Positions 1 to 11,027 of a DNA stretch of 64,000 nt are shown here, one piece after another. Source of the stretch: Orientallactaga sibirica (lineage: Eukaryota; Chordata; Mammalia; Rodentia; Dipodidae); contig JAEOAD010000031.1 in the NCBI GenBank assembly GCA_036365145.1, positions 11,442,001 to 11,506,000 on the forward strand, given 5' to 3'. The position numbers were made by a program, and so were the translations under genes. The stretch's first letter is position 1. Every line of letters begins with the position of its first letter. The notes under the pieces were generated by a model that saw only the letters and a program-made list of their open reading frames with translations, searched no databases and was not told the DNA's origin.

Positions 1-352
1 ACTGGACAAAGATATGTTACTGAGCAGCAGCCTTCCTAGAGGCCAGGCTGTCAGGGCTTCTAATGGATGTTACGAGCATGGGGCCTGGCTTCTAACCAGC
101 CCACTCAGTGAGCACAGGTAGAGGAGAGGCAGCATGCTTCTTGATCTTGAGAAGCAGTGATCACTTCTTACCGTTACAATTTGTGTCACAGCCCACAAAG
201 ACCATTCTTAGACACTGTTCATTGATCCTCAGAGTGGCCAGGCCTCATAGGCACCATGACTGTCACTGGGAGAAGAAAAAGGGAGGTTGGAAAATGTGAG
301 GAAGGGAAACAAGAAGAGAGGCACTGGACTGGTATGTTTTTTTTTTTTTTTT
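1..352. other. Unassigned sequence
   Basis: I recognise no repeat or gene here. Only short open frames are present, without supporting signals. A run of T residues just before position 352 leads into the target-site duplication of the next SINE. Confidence 0.5.
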
Positions 353-362
353 AAGTTTTCTT

Positions 363-582
363 GGGCTGGAGAGATGGATTAGTGGTTAAGGCACCTGCCT
401 GGTAAGCCTAAGAATGCCGGTTGCAATCTCCAGGTCCCACCTTTAGCCAGATGCAAAGTGACACAAGAATGCAATGCTGCACTTGCCCACAAGGGGGCCC
501 ACACATCTGGAGTTCTTTCACAGCAGCTCTGTCTTCCTCTCCCTCTCGCTCTGTCTCTCTCTGTGTCTCTCTCCAAAAAAAA
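363..582 (+). mobile_element. tRNA-derived SINE, CT-rich-tail type (jerboa-like)
   Basis: The element starts GGGCTGGAGAGATGG, the usual head of tRNA-derived rodent SINEs. It carries a CCAGATGC motif and an ACAAGGGGG stretch, then a CT-rich region and a short A tail. It is flanked by a perfect 10-bp TSD, AAGTTTTCTT, at 353-362 and 581-590. The intact TSD implies a relatively recent insertion on the plus strand. The short open frames here come from the SINE and are not genes. Confidence 0.9.
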
Positions 583-590
583 GTTTTCTT

Positions 591-1164
591 ATAGAAAATT
601 TATAATCTTCCTCAGCAGACATAGAGATGTTTTTTCCTGTTTTTCTTAGAGAAGTTTTATAATCTTGTATTTGACATTTAGATCAATAATATACTTTGAA
701 CTAATTTCTGTGATGTGAGTCATATATTGAGGTTTACATTTTACATATGGATACCCAGTGATCCCAGGATTACTTACTGAAAAACTCACCTTTTTCTCCA
801 TGGACTTGACTTTTTACCTCATCAGAAATGAGCTGACTTAATACGGAGATTTAACTCAATGGCAGAAAGCTTGCCTAGCTTAAACAGGGGCTGTGTTTAA
901 TCATCCCCAGAGCCACAAAAAAGTCTCAAGTTTCTGGGTTCCATTCAGAGATGGAGACAAGAGGGAAGAAAGACATTGCAGTTCTATAATCAGAACATGC
1001 TGGGCGATCCTTTCCTTGAACTTAGCAGAGTACCAAGATCACAAAATGGGCAGGTGATAAGTAAGTGCTTAGAGAATGAACAAGACCTGACACATGTATG
1101 CAAGTCTCACACAACACTAGAAACCATATGTATGAGCTGGAGTATAAACCATGTCATACTCTGA
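591..1164. other. Unassigned sequence
   Basis: AT-rich sequence with no repeat that I recognise. A 62-codon open frame at 976-1164 has no supporting context and is probably chance. Confidence 0.45.
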
Positions 1165-1430
1165 CTGGGTCATCCCTCAAATCCATACATTGAACTATAG
1201 CACCAATGTGATACTATCAGGAAGTAGAGCTTGCAGGAAGTGACTAAGACATGAGAGCAGAATCCTTATGAATAAATTTGTGCCTTTATAAAAGACTGGA
1301 AGGAAGCAGGTAGATCCTCCATGCCTTTTCCTTGGACAACAGAGCATTTGTTCTTCCTTCCAGGAGGAAACAGCAAAAGGGCACCTCCATAGAAGCAGAG
1401 ACCAGGTATAAGAGGAAAATACTCTCTTAT
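1165..1430 (+). mobile_element. Old MaLR LTR remnant (MLT1/MST-like)
   Basis: The order of motifs follows an ERVL-MaLR LTR: a segment near CCAATGTGATACTATCAGG, then a GAAGTGACTAAGACATGAG-type segment, then TTATAAAAGA and a block mentioning GAAGCAGAGACCAGG. The copy is heavily diverged and I see no TSD. The assignment is by family resemblance only. It carries no coding capacity. Confidence 0.6.
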
Positions 1431-1739
1431 GAGTACATGAAGACCAGGACAAAATCCAGCCAGAGAAACAAAAATAAAATCATTAGAAGGACTAGAAATC
1501 TTTGGTGCCCAGAACAATAAAACTCCAACTATGGTAACCATAGCAACAACAAAGTACAAGAGCATCTCAACTTCTGATGAGATTAGTGCAAACACTCCTG
1601 TAAAGTCTTAGCCTCAGGAAAGGCATGCTCATGACCAATCATGAAAGTATTTGTCTCAATATCTACCTACACTTGTATGTATAGTATGCTCAGATTTCAA
1701 CAAAGATCTGCAAGGCATGCCAAGTGGCAATAAAATATA

Positions 1740-2121
1740 CAGTCTGATAAGATAAATCGGCATCAGAGAGTAGGGCCATGGTATGCACAGACAATGGAAG
1801 TAATAAGAGGCAAAGCATTTAAAGTAATTATTACTAATATTTTCTAGTAGAAAAGATAGACAACATGTGTAATCAGACAGGTAACTTCAGCAGAGACATG
1901 GACGCTTGAAGAGATGCTAGAAATTAGAAGGGCCCCACTAAAAGTAAATAATGTTTCCAACATCCAGAACATAAGAAAGAAGTAGTAAACTTAAAGATAG
2001 ATCAATAAAGAGCTTCAATTGAAATGCTAGCAGAATATAGGAAAAAAAAACACAGCATCCACAAGTTATATAACAACAATAACAACACTAAAACTTCTAA
2101 CACACACACACCCACACACAT

Positions 2122-2162
<41 letters not shown>

Positions 2163-2960
2163 GTATTACAAGAAAAAGATATGTGGAATGGAGCAGAAGG
2201 AATATTAGAAGACATAATGGTGAGGAATTGCCCAAAGTTAATGATAGATGCCAAATCACAGATCCCAAAATCTTGGACAGGATAACCCAAATTGGATAAT
2301 ATGAAAATAAAAACAAAAAGTGCCTCATGTAGAACTGTTCAAACTGCTGAAAATCAGACAGTTAGAAAGCCTTGAATGAAGCCATAGATGAGAAACACAT
2401 TATATTAATAAAAACTACAGCAGACTCATTAGAAACCTGAAAATAAACAGACACTGTGGAATGATATTTTTCAAGTATGCAATTAAAACAACTGCTAATA
2501 GTAGCTGTATATCCAGAATAAATACCACTCAAATATAAAGAAGAAATAAACATTTTCCTGGATAAATAAAAACCAAGGGAACCAGAGGCAGCAGATCTAC
2601 TCCGTAGGAAATTTAAAGGGCTTTTAAGCAGAAAGAATTTGATTTTGATCTAGGAACTTGGACCATATGAGTGAGGTAAATTAAGGGAAAATAGAATATT
2701 TTGTTATATTTTAATTGCTATAAAATATAACTTGACTATTTAAAGCATTAATAACAATATAAGTTCATGGCATCTGTAAAAGTGAAATGAATGACAGTAG
2801 TACATTGTTGGAAATTGAGACACACTGTTCTAGTGGCTTTCACTATATGTGAAGTGGTGATATACTTTACAAAGTTCAACAGACCTTCCAAGCTTGAACA
2901 TTATAAGGCCTTGGGAAACCATTAAAATATTAGCAAAATCAAAAAAAGAGATATAAAAAT
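1740..2960 (+). mobile_element. Ancient L1M fragment (ORF1 3' half and inter-ORF region)
   Basis: The sequence follows the layout of old mammalian L1 ORF1: a stretch around AGACATAATGGTGAGGAATT, then CCCAAAATCTTGG, then AAAACTACAGCAGAC and AGAAATAAACATTTTCCTGG. After that comes the inter-ORF sequence with TATATGTGAAGTGGTGATAT. Stops occur throughout, so it is a dead remnant. A CA microsatellite interrupts it at 2101-2157. The plus-strand orientation is clear, while the exact subfamily is not. Confidence 0.75.
2101..2157. repeat. (CA)n microsatellite
   Basis: An imperfect CA repeat with a few C and T interruptions at its left end. It lies inside the ancient L1 remnant. It produces His-Thr or Cys-Val runs in the overlapping open frames, which are not genes. 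Confidence 0.97.
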
Positions 2961-3051
2961 CCATTTGGCTGTATTTGTGTTTATTACTGGTTTTAATTTA
3001 AACATTTATTTATTTATTTATTTATTTTTCATTATATCTTATTTATTTATT

Positions 3052-3130
3052 GTAGTGTTGGGAACTGAAATCCAGGTCTTGAACACACTCGACAAGACCT
3101 CTACCACTGACTGAGCTGCACTCTCAGAGT
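3052..3130 (-). mobile_element. ID-type SINE, diverged
   Basis: On the minus strand this reads as a tRNA-Ala-like ID head: a GCTCAGTCAGTGGTAGAGGT box A region, then a box B-like region and an end resembling CCAACACTAC. It is preceded on the plus strand by an ATTT-rich tract at 3003-3050, equivalent to its A-rich tail. Confidence 0.6.
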
Positions 3131-3537
3131 AGGGCTTCCTATTTTGTTTTATTCATTGATATATCTATTATTTCACTGCAGTCTTTATTACAATGCATTT
3201 ATAATATGTGGGCAGTTAAACCCTATGTGCTCTTCTCTTAAAGAATTACTTTGTTAGTTCAGTATATTTGGCCTTTTGTTATAAATAAGCTATATAAATC
3301 AGCTTGTCAATTCTACCAAAAACAACTTGCTGGGATTTTGAGTGGGCTAGCACTGGGAGAATGGATGTGTCTTTTATGCTGAAGTTTCCAGTGCTGACTA
3401 TACTGTCCACCATATTCATTTAGAACCACCATGATTTATCAATATCAATTCTTTGTGTTTCTGCTATGAAACTCCTAAGCATATTTTGTTAGATTTAATC
3501 CTACATATCCTGTTTGCACATGAAGATGCTGTTTTTA
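3131..3537. other. Unassigned sequence (possibly old L1)
   Basis: AT-rich sequence with text such as AGTATATTTGGCC and AATTCTACCAAAAACAACTTG. It could be a decayed LINE, but I cannot assign it. Confidence 0.35.
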
Positions 3538-3550
3538 ATAATAACATCTT

Positions 3551-3812
3551 TAAAATTTTTTTATTATTTTATTTATTTTTGGAGAGAGACACAGAGAAAG
3601 ACAGACAGAGAGGGAGAGGGAGACAGAGATGGGTGCACCAGCAGTCTCTCAGCTGCTGTGAACGAAATCCAGATGTGTGCACCCCCTTGTGGTCAAGTGC
3701 AGCATTGTGCCCTTGCGTCACTGCATCTGGCTAATGTGGGACCTGGAGATTGGAACTGGGTTCTTAGGCTTAGCAGGCAGGCACCTTAACTGCTAAGCCA
3801 TCTCTCCAGCCC
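3551..3812 (-). mobile_element. tRNA-derived SINE, CT-rich-tail type
   Basis: This is the reverse complement of the element at 363. It ends in the plus-strand signature CCATCTCTCCAGCCC and contains a GA-rich tract that is the complement of the CT tail. The TSD ATAATAACATCTT lies at 3538-3550 and 3813-3825, so the element inserted as one unit. The open frames at 3453-3789 come from it. Confidence 0.9.
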
Positions 3813-3984
3813 ATAATAACATCTTTTAAATTTCAAAATCCAATTGCTAATTTCTGCTCTGTAGGAAACTTATTGAGTTGTATAGCTCTGTGACCTCATC
3901 AAACTAACTTACTAATTATAAGAGCTCTCTGACAGACGTTTTTGGAAAATCAAATAAGCCTTTAGTGAATAGGGCTACCATTAT

Positions 3985-4224
3985 TTCCTCTTCTTATTAA
4001 TTTTCTCTTCTTCTCCTTCCCCTTCCCCTTCCCCTTCTCCTTCTCCTTCTTCTCCTTCTCCTTCTCCTTCTTCCTCTCCTCCTCCTCCTCCTCCTCTTCC
4101 TTCTCCTTCTTCTTCTTCTTCTTCCCCTTCTCCTCTTCCTCTTTCTTCTTTTCCTCTTTTCTTCTTCTTCTTCTTCTTCCCCCTCCTCCTTCTTCTTTTC
4201 CTCCCCTCTCCCTTCACCCCCTTC
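3985..4224. repeat. (CTT)n / pyrimidine-rich tract
   Basis: About 240 bp of almost pure C and T on the plus strand, mixing CTT, CCT and CCCCTT units. It abuts the T-rich end of a minus-strand B1 and probably grew from that element's A tail. A 97-codon Glu/Gly/Lys-rich frame on the minus strand is an artefact of the repeat. Confidence 0.95.
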
Positions 4225-4368
4225 TTCTTTTCAAAGTACAGTCTCATTCTAGCCCAGGCTGACCTGGAATTCACTATGTAGTCTCAGGGTAGTGTTGAAT
4301 TCATGCCGATGTTCCTACTTCTCCCTCTGGAGTGTTGGGGTTAAAGGCATGCACCACCATACCCAGTT
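4225..4368 (-). mobile_element. B1 SINE (7SL-derived)
   Basis: The complement of the B1 body is visible: AGCCCAGGCTGACCTGGAAT, then TTCACTATGTAGTCTCAGGG, then GGCATGCACCACCATACCC. Moderate divergence suggests an older copy. The expanded CTT tract on its left corresponds to its 3' tail. Confidence 0.9.
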
Positions 4369-4419
4369 ATTTCTTATTTTAAAATTTGTATTCCACTTCT
4401 TTAAAACAGTTTTCTTTAG

Positions 4420-4985
4420 AATACTTTAATTATACATAATAAGGAGTTCATTGTGATATTTTCATAAATGTATATAATATATTTTGATCAGTTTCATCCC
4501 CATATTATCCTTTCTTGTTCCTGTCTCCAACTCCCTCTGATCACAAATAGTCTATCTTCTACTTTCATGGTTTGTTATTTATTTATGTATTTTTAGTAAT
4601 TAGGATAGCTACATCACTGAAGAAAATGTCTTTTTCCCCTCAACAATTGTTAACTGACTATAAATTCTCAGCAAGGGGTGGGGCCTCATGATATACACCC
4701 TTCTCCATGATGGAATGTTGACTGGGCTCAATCTTGTGCAGGGCTTGTGCCAGTAGTCACAGCTGTCCACAGTTTGAGAGTGAAATATCCATGCCACACC
4801 TGGAGGTCAGCATTCTACAACAACCCTTCCTCTGGCTCTTACATTCTTTCTGTCCCCTCTTCTATCATGTTTCTCCAGGCAAGACAGGCTGATATACATG
4901 TTCCATTTAGGATTAAACATTCAGCAATCACTTATTCATAGGACTCTGGCCAGTTATGAGTCTCTGAAGTAATCACTGCTCACTG

Positions 4986-5022
<37 letters not shown>

Positions 5023-5790
5023 CAACAAACAGAAACCTTCTTTGATCAAAGCTGAGTGTTGTACTAATGTATGGACATCCGTACAAATACTTGTACGTCA
5101 ATTTGATAGGCATATCCTATCTATTTAGCAGAATAGCAGTAGATACCTAACTAGGGTCTATGACCTCGTCAGCCATGGAATTTTGACCAGGTTTACGGTT
5201 CCAGGTGTGAATACTCTCCTGAGACTCTTCTTCACATCCAATCAGAAATCAGCTGGTCACCCCCATAATAGTCATGTTACTATTGAACACATCTTGACTG
5301 ACAAGTCAGTAGAACAGTATACAGAGTGCACAGCTGAGGAAGATTTTTGATGACACTTCTTCAGCAGCCTGGATAGTGCCTTCCAGCAGGGTGAAAACTA
5401 GCCAGCAGGGAGAAAGCTTCCAGTTCAGTCAGACCCATCTTGATTTCTCCATGTCCTGCAAGCAAAGAATATGGTGTCTGCAGTAATAGTATCTTGCCAT
5501 CTGATTCTGATGAGCAAAAAAGAGCAGGGACAGTGGCTCAAATTGTTTTGGGAGTCTTTAAGGGGCTCCCAGCCAACAATTCATGAGCAAATCCACACCT
5601 GGCATTTAAATTTTCATTTAATAATCTTTTGGCTTTGGGAGTGGCTTCATAGTACCCTGACAGAGCCAAGTGGCTTTATATGGACATATACTCATTGTCC
5701 TTCAGTAATTTATGATCCTGATATAGAATGTACATCCCCTTGTGTTCATGTACGTTACCTACTATGCTTGTGTAATAAGAATGCAAACTT
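4420..5790 (-). mobile_element. L1 3' UTR, old rodent (Lx-like) type, antisense
   Basis: The region follows the antisense 3' UTR of an old rodent L1. Recognisable stretches include CAGTTATGAGTCTCTG, then GCCAGCAGGGAGAAAGCTTCC, then ATTTAATAATCTTTTGGCTT. It has no ORF2. Open frames such as 5471-5794 lie inside it and are not genes. A CA repeat has expanded at 4988-5019. The copy is diverged and its ends are approximate. Similar phrases recur in the younger L1 3' UTRs of this window, for example near 44.7 kb. Confidence 0.65.
4988..5019. repeat. (CA)n microsatellite
   Basis: A pure CA run of about 16 units inside the antisense L1 3' UTR. Confidence 0.97.
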
Positions 5791-5920
5791 GTAGCTGTGG
5801 AGTTCCCTGTGGTCTGTTCAGAATCTCAAGTGTTTTTACATTGGCTAAGTTTACTCTACAATGTGGATCCTGAAGTTCATATTCCACTATTAGCTGAAAT
5901 GCCTTTAAAAATAGAAACAA

Positions 5921-6132
5921 GGGCTGGAGAGATGGCTTAGGGGTTAAGGCACCTGCCTCCTAAGCCTAAGAACACTGGTTCCAATCTCCAGCGGTTCCAA
6001 TCTCCAGGTCCCACGTTTAGCCAGATGCAGTGACACAAGGGCGCAATGCTGGACTTGACCACAAGGGGGTGCATACATCTGGATTTCGTTGGCAGCAGCT
6101 GAGACACTGCTGAGACACTGCCCATCTCTGTC

Positions 6133-6171
<39 letters not shown>

Positions 6172-6206
6172 CTCTCTCCAAAAAAATTTTTAAAATCCCT
6201 TCTTAA
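5921..6206 (+). mobile_element. tRNA-derived SINE, CT-tail type with internal 16-bp duplication
   Basis: Starts GGGCTGGAGAGATGGC and ends in a long CT tract and a T/A-rich tail. The TSD AAAAATAGAAACAA lies at 5907-5920 and 6207-6220. A 16-bp unit, GGTTCCAATCTCCAG plus one base, occurs twice in tandem at 5977-5992 and 5993-6008. The same duplication is present in the copy at 20.5-20.8 kb. Confidence 0.92.
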
Positions 6207-6446
6207 AAAAATAGAAACAATACTTATATTCCCATACTATCCTCCATTGCTAATATTTACCACAAGTATAAGCACAACTTTTTTCTCAATCTCTTCAGAA
6301 ACATATATTCATTAAAAATTGTGTATGAACTCTAACCATCACCTCCTCTTTCTTTTCCCCCACAGGTTTGGCCCAGTTCAGCAGAGCAAAGATCCCCTGT
6401 AAGAAACTTTTGTCCTTCTCTGGCAATTGGTAGAGAACTATTTCTT

Positions 6447-6748
6447 TCTTCTTTCTTTCCTTCCTTTCCTTCCTTCTTTTTCTTTCTTTCCTTTCTTTCT
6501 TTCTTTCTTTCTTCTTTCTTTCTTCCTTTCCTTTCTTCCTCCCTCCCTCCCTCCCTCCCTCCCCCTCCTCCCTTTATTTCTTCCTTTCTTTCTTTCTTTC
6601 TTTCTTTTCTTTTTTTTTTCAAGGTAGGGTTTCACTCTAGCTCATGCTGACCTGGAATTCACTATGTAATCTTAGGGTGGCCTTGAACTCATGGCGATCC
6701 TCCTACCACTGCCTCTGGATTAAAGGCGTGTGCCACCATGCCTGGCCT
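6447..6748 (-). mobile_element. B1 SINE with expanded TTTC/CCCT tail
   Basis: A B1 body in antisense occupies 6611-6748. Its left side is a pyrimidine tract of about 160 bp (TTTC, TTCC and CCCT units) at 6447-6610. The TSD GAGAACTATTTCTT at 6433-6446 and 6749-6762 brackets both parts. The tract is therefore the expanded, mutated poly(A) tail of this B1, not an independent repeat. The Lys/Glu-rich minus frames and Phe/Leu/Ser-rich plus frames here are repeat artefacts. Confidence 0.93.
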
Positions 6749-6762
6749 GAGAACTATTTCTT

Positions 6763-7340
6763 ATTTTTCTGGAATTTCCAGTTGGATCCTTGTTGAGAAG
6801 CAGAATATTCCTCTATAATAAATATCTAAAACACTGAGTTTTCCAGTTCCTGGAAGATAGCTAAGTCAAGATTAGGTTTGATAAATACAGCGTATTCATC
6901 CCAGACTTTGAATAGGAACCTGGCAGTACACTGACACTGTGACCAGGGAGAATGCATTGTGTGATGGCAGCAGTGCCAACGGGACAGTGTCCATGTACTA
7001 TGTCAATAGAAAGCAACACGAACTTTGCCAAGGATGGGTTTGTAGGATAGGTCTTTCTGCTGCCCATTCTCCTTTGTAGTGGTCTGTTTCCCAAGGCCAC
7101 ACCACTTGCTTTTGCGACAGCTGAGTTCTCCATGCAGTCACCTGGAAAAGGATACCCCAGAGTAGGGATTAGGGTTCTTCTAAGATGACAAATTCTACAT
7201 ACAGCTCTTGTCTAAGAACAGGCCACAACAAGTTGAGAGCATTCTTTTCTCCATTTCTGCTATATTCCCTTGCAACAGGCCTCCAGTCTTGAGACTTAGC
7301 AGCGCTGCTTTACAATCCTGCACTTTCTTTGTTCTTTTCA
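6763..7340. other. Unassigned sequence
   Basis: Mixed-composition sequence with no repeat I can name. A 90-codon minus-strand frame at 6861-7133 has no recognisable domain and no splice or promoter context that I can support. Confidence 0.45.
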
Positions 7341-7344
7341 TTTT

Positions 7345-7693
7345 TTAATTTTGTGTGTGTGGTGTGTTTTTATGTATGTATGTGTGTTCATATGTGTATG
7401 GGCATGTGTATGTATATGGGTTGGTGTGCACATGTATGTGTAGAGGCCATAACTTGGGTATCTCTCTCTATTGCTCTCCAACCTTATTTACACTGAGACG
7501 AGTTCTCTCATTGAACCCAGAGCTCAATGGTCTGGCTAGTCTAGCTAGCCAGCTTGCCCAGGGTATCTGCCTTCCGAATGCTGGGACTTAGAGGCTTCCA
7601 TCATGCCTGGAATTTATGTGGGTGCTTGGGATTGAAACTCAGGTCTTCACATTTGCATAGCCACCACTTGACAGCCTGAGCCATCTCTCAGCC
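7345..7693 (-). mobile_element. B4-type SINE
   Basis: In antisense it begins with a TG-rich tract, followed by TATTGCTCTCCAACCTTATTT. Next come CTAGCTAGCCAGCTTGCCCA and CTTCCGAATGCTGGGACTTA. It ends TGAGCCATCTCTCAGCC, the complement of the tRNA-like head. This order is typical of rodent B4/RSINE elements. The copy is diverged and has no clear TSD. Confidence 0.8.
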
Positions 7694-8919
7694 TTCATGT
7701 TTTTATTAAGCAGTGAGGTCCCTTTCAGATGGCGTTCAGAGGTATGTTTGAAATATTGCCAATTAAGAGACACAAAAACATTTGATGAACAAAAAAATAG
7801 TAGTAATATTTATTCTTGCATTGGTGACACTCCAACGATTCCATCTTCCTGTGTTTTAAAGAAAAATCATTTTGTGAGCCTTCTCCAGTTGTAAGCACCC
7901 GCTTGTCCTTCACTAGCAATTTGAACCCTATCATTCAAAGTCAGTGAGCAATAGAAAACTTTTTGACAATTTTCCTGCTTCCCCACATCCACATAAATAA
8001 ACAGAATATATGGCATTTCTACCCAAGGCAGCAGGACAAGACATCCCATTTCATGCTTCAGCAATCTGACTAAGGAAACAAATATAGATTTTTCTTCCAA
8101 ATGCCTTTAGGTTAAAAGGCAAGTTGATTAAGGCCTCCCTTTAAGCCCCACCAGAGAAATAAATGGATGATGAAGTGTGCCTACCGTTAAAGAGAAAGAG
8201 GTTATGTCTAATATTGACTCTCCTAATCAGTTTGACATAAAGCACATTTCTCACAGATGTGGCATGCCATCTCATCCCATGTGCAGGAGAAATGAAAGCC
8301 ATATGGATTTTAGTTTCCTGTTAGCCAAGAATAAATTAAATCATGTTCTTTTCTCCTCTTTACCACTCCATTGTGGATTCAATTTCCATGTAGACATGTC
8401 AGGTATTTTTTTAAGGGAAGGGTTAATAAATTGCTTTTTTTCTTTTATGGAATTGATACGATTCTCACTTTTACTTCCTTTCCTTTTCTCTAAATATAAA
8501 GGGGGAAGATAAGATGAGTGTCATGGGTTGTGGCATTTGTGTGACTTTTGAGAGGACTTAGAAAAGCTGGTCATAAATCCTGAAAGTACACAGAACAGAA
8601 CTCCCTGAAATTCTGCAAGTATAGTGATGTTTTTGACAAAGAGACTCATTTCTCTGAATTTTGATTAGGCTATTATACTAGGTAAGGTAAAGCCAGTTTT
8701 TTTTTTTTTTTTTTTTAACAGATTCTAAGTCAATGTCTTAGTATTTAGCAGAAAACAGTTAGATGTAGAGTTCGTCTGGGGTGATGATACAGGTGGGATG
8801 GATACATTCTACAACATGTAGTAAATTAGGAGCCCAGGCAGGTGAGGGCCTGCCACCTCCAACCTCGGGCTTACAAAGTCACCTTTGGTATTCACTTCCA
8901 GCTTGAACATGGGGTAGAC
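7694..8919. other. Mostly unassigned sequence; possible LTR-like segment at its right end
   Basis: No clear repeat from 7694 to about 8780. A poly-T run of about 20 bases lies near 8697-8716. From about 8830 the text GGAGCCCAGGCAGGTGAGGG and TTCACTTCCAGCTTGAACAT resembles an old LTR or DNA-transposon remnant, but I cannot name it. Confidence 0.4.
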
Positions 8920-9141
8920 AGAGAAGAGAATTGTATGATTTTATTCATGGGCAAGCCTGGAAGTGGGATTCACATCTCTGTGGCATTTTCTGACTGGAGA
9001 TCTTGGAATTATCTTGTAGCTCTGAACTCCAGAGAAGAGAATTGTATGATTTTATTCATAGGCAAGCCTGGAAGTGGGATTCACATCTCTGTGGCATTTT
9101 CTGACTGGAGATCTTAGAATTATCTTGTAGCTCTGAACTCC
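8920..9141 (+). repeat. 111-bp tandem duplication
   Basis: Two head-to-tail copies occupy 8920-9030 and 9031-9141. They differ at two positions: G/A in the ATTCAT(G/A)GGC stretch and G/A in ATCTT(G/A)GAAT. Because 111 is a multiple of three, the open frame at 8842-9117 repeats a 37-residue block. That frame is probably non-coding. About 98% identity suggests a recent duplication. Confidence 0.97.
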
Positions 9142-10004
9142 AGAAGAAAAAATGAGCTAGTCTGTTTCCATGGAGGTACTGAAAGTTTTACCTGAGACCA
9201 TTTGGAAATTTGGGGTCTAGATATTTATAATTGAAATATTATACTTATTTTCTGTTTTATCATTCATGAATATTTTGTTGGCTTGTTCTTGTCATCACAT
9301 TTAAATTATAATTTTCAATTATTTTAACTTTTTAAGGTGCAAATTGCCAATTATTTCTATTAGACTACATTATTTTGTGATCCCAATGCAAGCTATCTTT
9401 GTATCAGATATACTCTGACTTGAAATGTGGTTTTTTATTTCTTTCTTCCAGATAAGTATATGGATATGTTTTCTAAACTATTAAAAATCTAAGAATGTTT
9501 CTCTGTTGTATTGACAACTTAACTGTTTCAAGTGGGATGACAGCTGCTCATCAAATGCAGGGGTTCTGCAGCAGGCAATGATTCCATTTTTCTTGAATGG
9601 ATAGAAATAAAGACATCTCCATGCTTCCTTCCCCAAGTAGCCACTGGTAGAGTTTCTCCTTTAAGAAGAACAGAGAAAAATCATCAGGGTTGGAATAGTT
9701 ATAGATGACCAACCTGATCTCTATTTTGATCATTATAGAAACCTTAAATTTATAGTAATATTGAAACCAGGATGCTGCTTATTAAGAAATCATTATGCAC
9801 CAGTTGAAAAGTTATGGAGATGCCCACATAACTTGTGAGAGCATCTGCTCAAAAGACTTGTTAGTTACTAAAAATATTCAGCTAAAGAGTTTTAACACCC
9901 TTGTGGAGAAAAAAAAAATCTTTTAAGATGTTCCTGCTATTCTATACCATACATCTATATAAATAAGTATATCTATTCCATACCTTATATATGTCTCCCA
10001 TTAG
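9142..10004. other. Unassigned AT-rich sequence
   Basis: No recognisable repeat, gene or RNA. Only short open frames are present. Confidence 0.45.
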
Positions 10005-10029
10005 ACACACACACACACACGTATATCAT

Positions 10030-10075
<46 letters not shown>

Positions 10076-10124
10076 CATTACATATATATGTGTGTGTGTA
10101 TATAAATGTGTGTGTATCACATAT

Positions 10125-10157
<33 letters not shown>
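10005..10157. repeat. Compound (CA)n-(TA)n-(TG)n-(CA)n microsatellite
   Basis: Alternating purine-pyrimidine DNA: a CA run, a TA run of about 20 units, mixed TATA/TGTG and a second CA run. The overlapping Tyr-Ile-rich frame is an artefact. Long alternating TA and CA tracts can form cruciform or Z-DNA; that is general knowledge, not observed here. Confidence 0.97.
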
Positions 10158-10158
<1 letters not shown>

Positions 10159-10729
10159 ATTATTATCACATACTTTTGTTTTGGGGCATGGGAAGGTTAA
10201 CTAGTACCTTTCAAGTCTTGGCTTAGGAAAAAGAAGGTGAAAAATATCAGGTTAACTTAATTCTTTTTTTTTTTCCTCCCAAGTAAATGTATTACACACA
10301 GCAGAAACTGAAAATATGTGGATGGGGAAAATTTATAGTTTGTTTTGAAGTTTCGAGTTTATTGCATCTCTTTATCATATTTTCATAGTCATCTCTGTAA
10401 TATCCATATAGATGACCCTTGTGGTCAGATTATACTAAAGTTCAGCTTTTGCATTTGATAATGGAGATTAGACTTTTTAAAAGCTGTCATATCTAGAACT
10501 GTTCATGGGAATTCTACAAAATTCAGATAGTTTTGGAGTCTACTTGAAAGATAATGAACATTTTATTTTTTATGAAAATGTATACTATATAGTTAGCAAT
10601 TTTTTATGACCCTACATGACCCTAGATAATGAGGTTGACAGTGGGCCTGGAGAAATCATAGATGTGAACTGAACTGAGGAGTTGGTGATGACAGCTTTTG
10701 GAAGACATGGACGTCTTGGATTTAACAGG
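10158..10729. other. Unassigned AT-rich sequence
   Basis: No repeat that I recognise and no convincing gene. Confidence 0.4.
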
Positions 10730-10995
10730 GGCTGTTGCCATGTCTCCTAAGACTCTCCTTTGACTAATTTGGTCTATTATTTTCCATTGAATCCTCTTCT
10801 TTAATCAGTCCTCTTTATTTTAGGCTTTCTCAGTGGTCTGTTCTGGGATTACTTTCTGACCTTTTTCTACATATCCATCTAGGTATAGTCTTGCCTGCCT
10901 CCATGGCTCCAGATACTATCACAAAGAAAAAGACTCCTCAAGTCACCAACTCTGTTCTGTTCTCTCTGATTTACAAGTATTTCTGAGTTTAGTGT
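10730..10995 (+). mobile_element. Possible L2 remnant
   Basis: Phrases such as CTCAGTGGTCTGTTCTGGG, CTCCATGGCTCCAGATAC and CAAGTCACCAAC resemble the 3' part of L2 in order and spacing. The copy is very old and the call is tentative. Confidence 0.4.
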
Positions 10996-11027
10996 TTGCT
11001 AACTTTGTCGTTTTTTAAAATATTTTA

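Noticed and set aside
2101..2157. Direct repeat array considered as CRISPR-like
   Set aside because: It is a plain CA microsatellite in a mammalian genome, without spacers.
3981..4274. Glu/Gly/Lys-rich 97-codon minus frame
   Set aside because: It is only the translation of the CTT/CCT tract and B1.
5471..5794. 107-codon plus frame
   Set aside because: It lies inside the antisense Lx-type L1 3' UTR.
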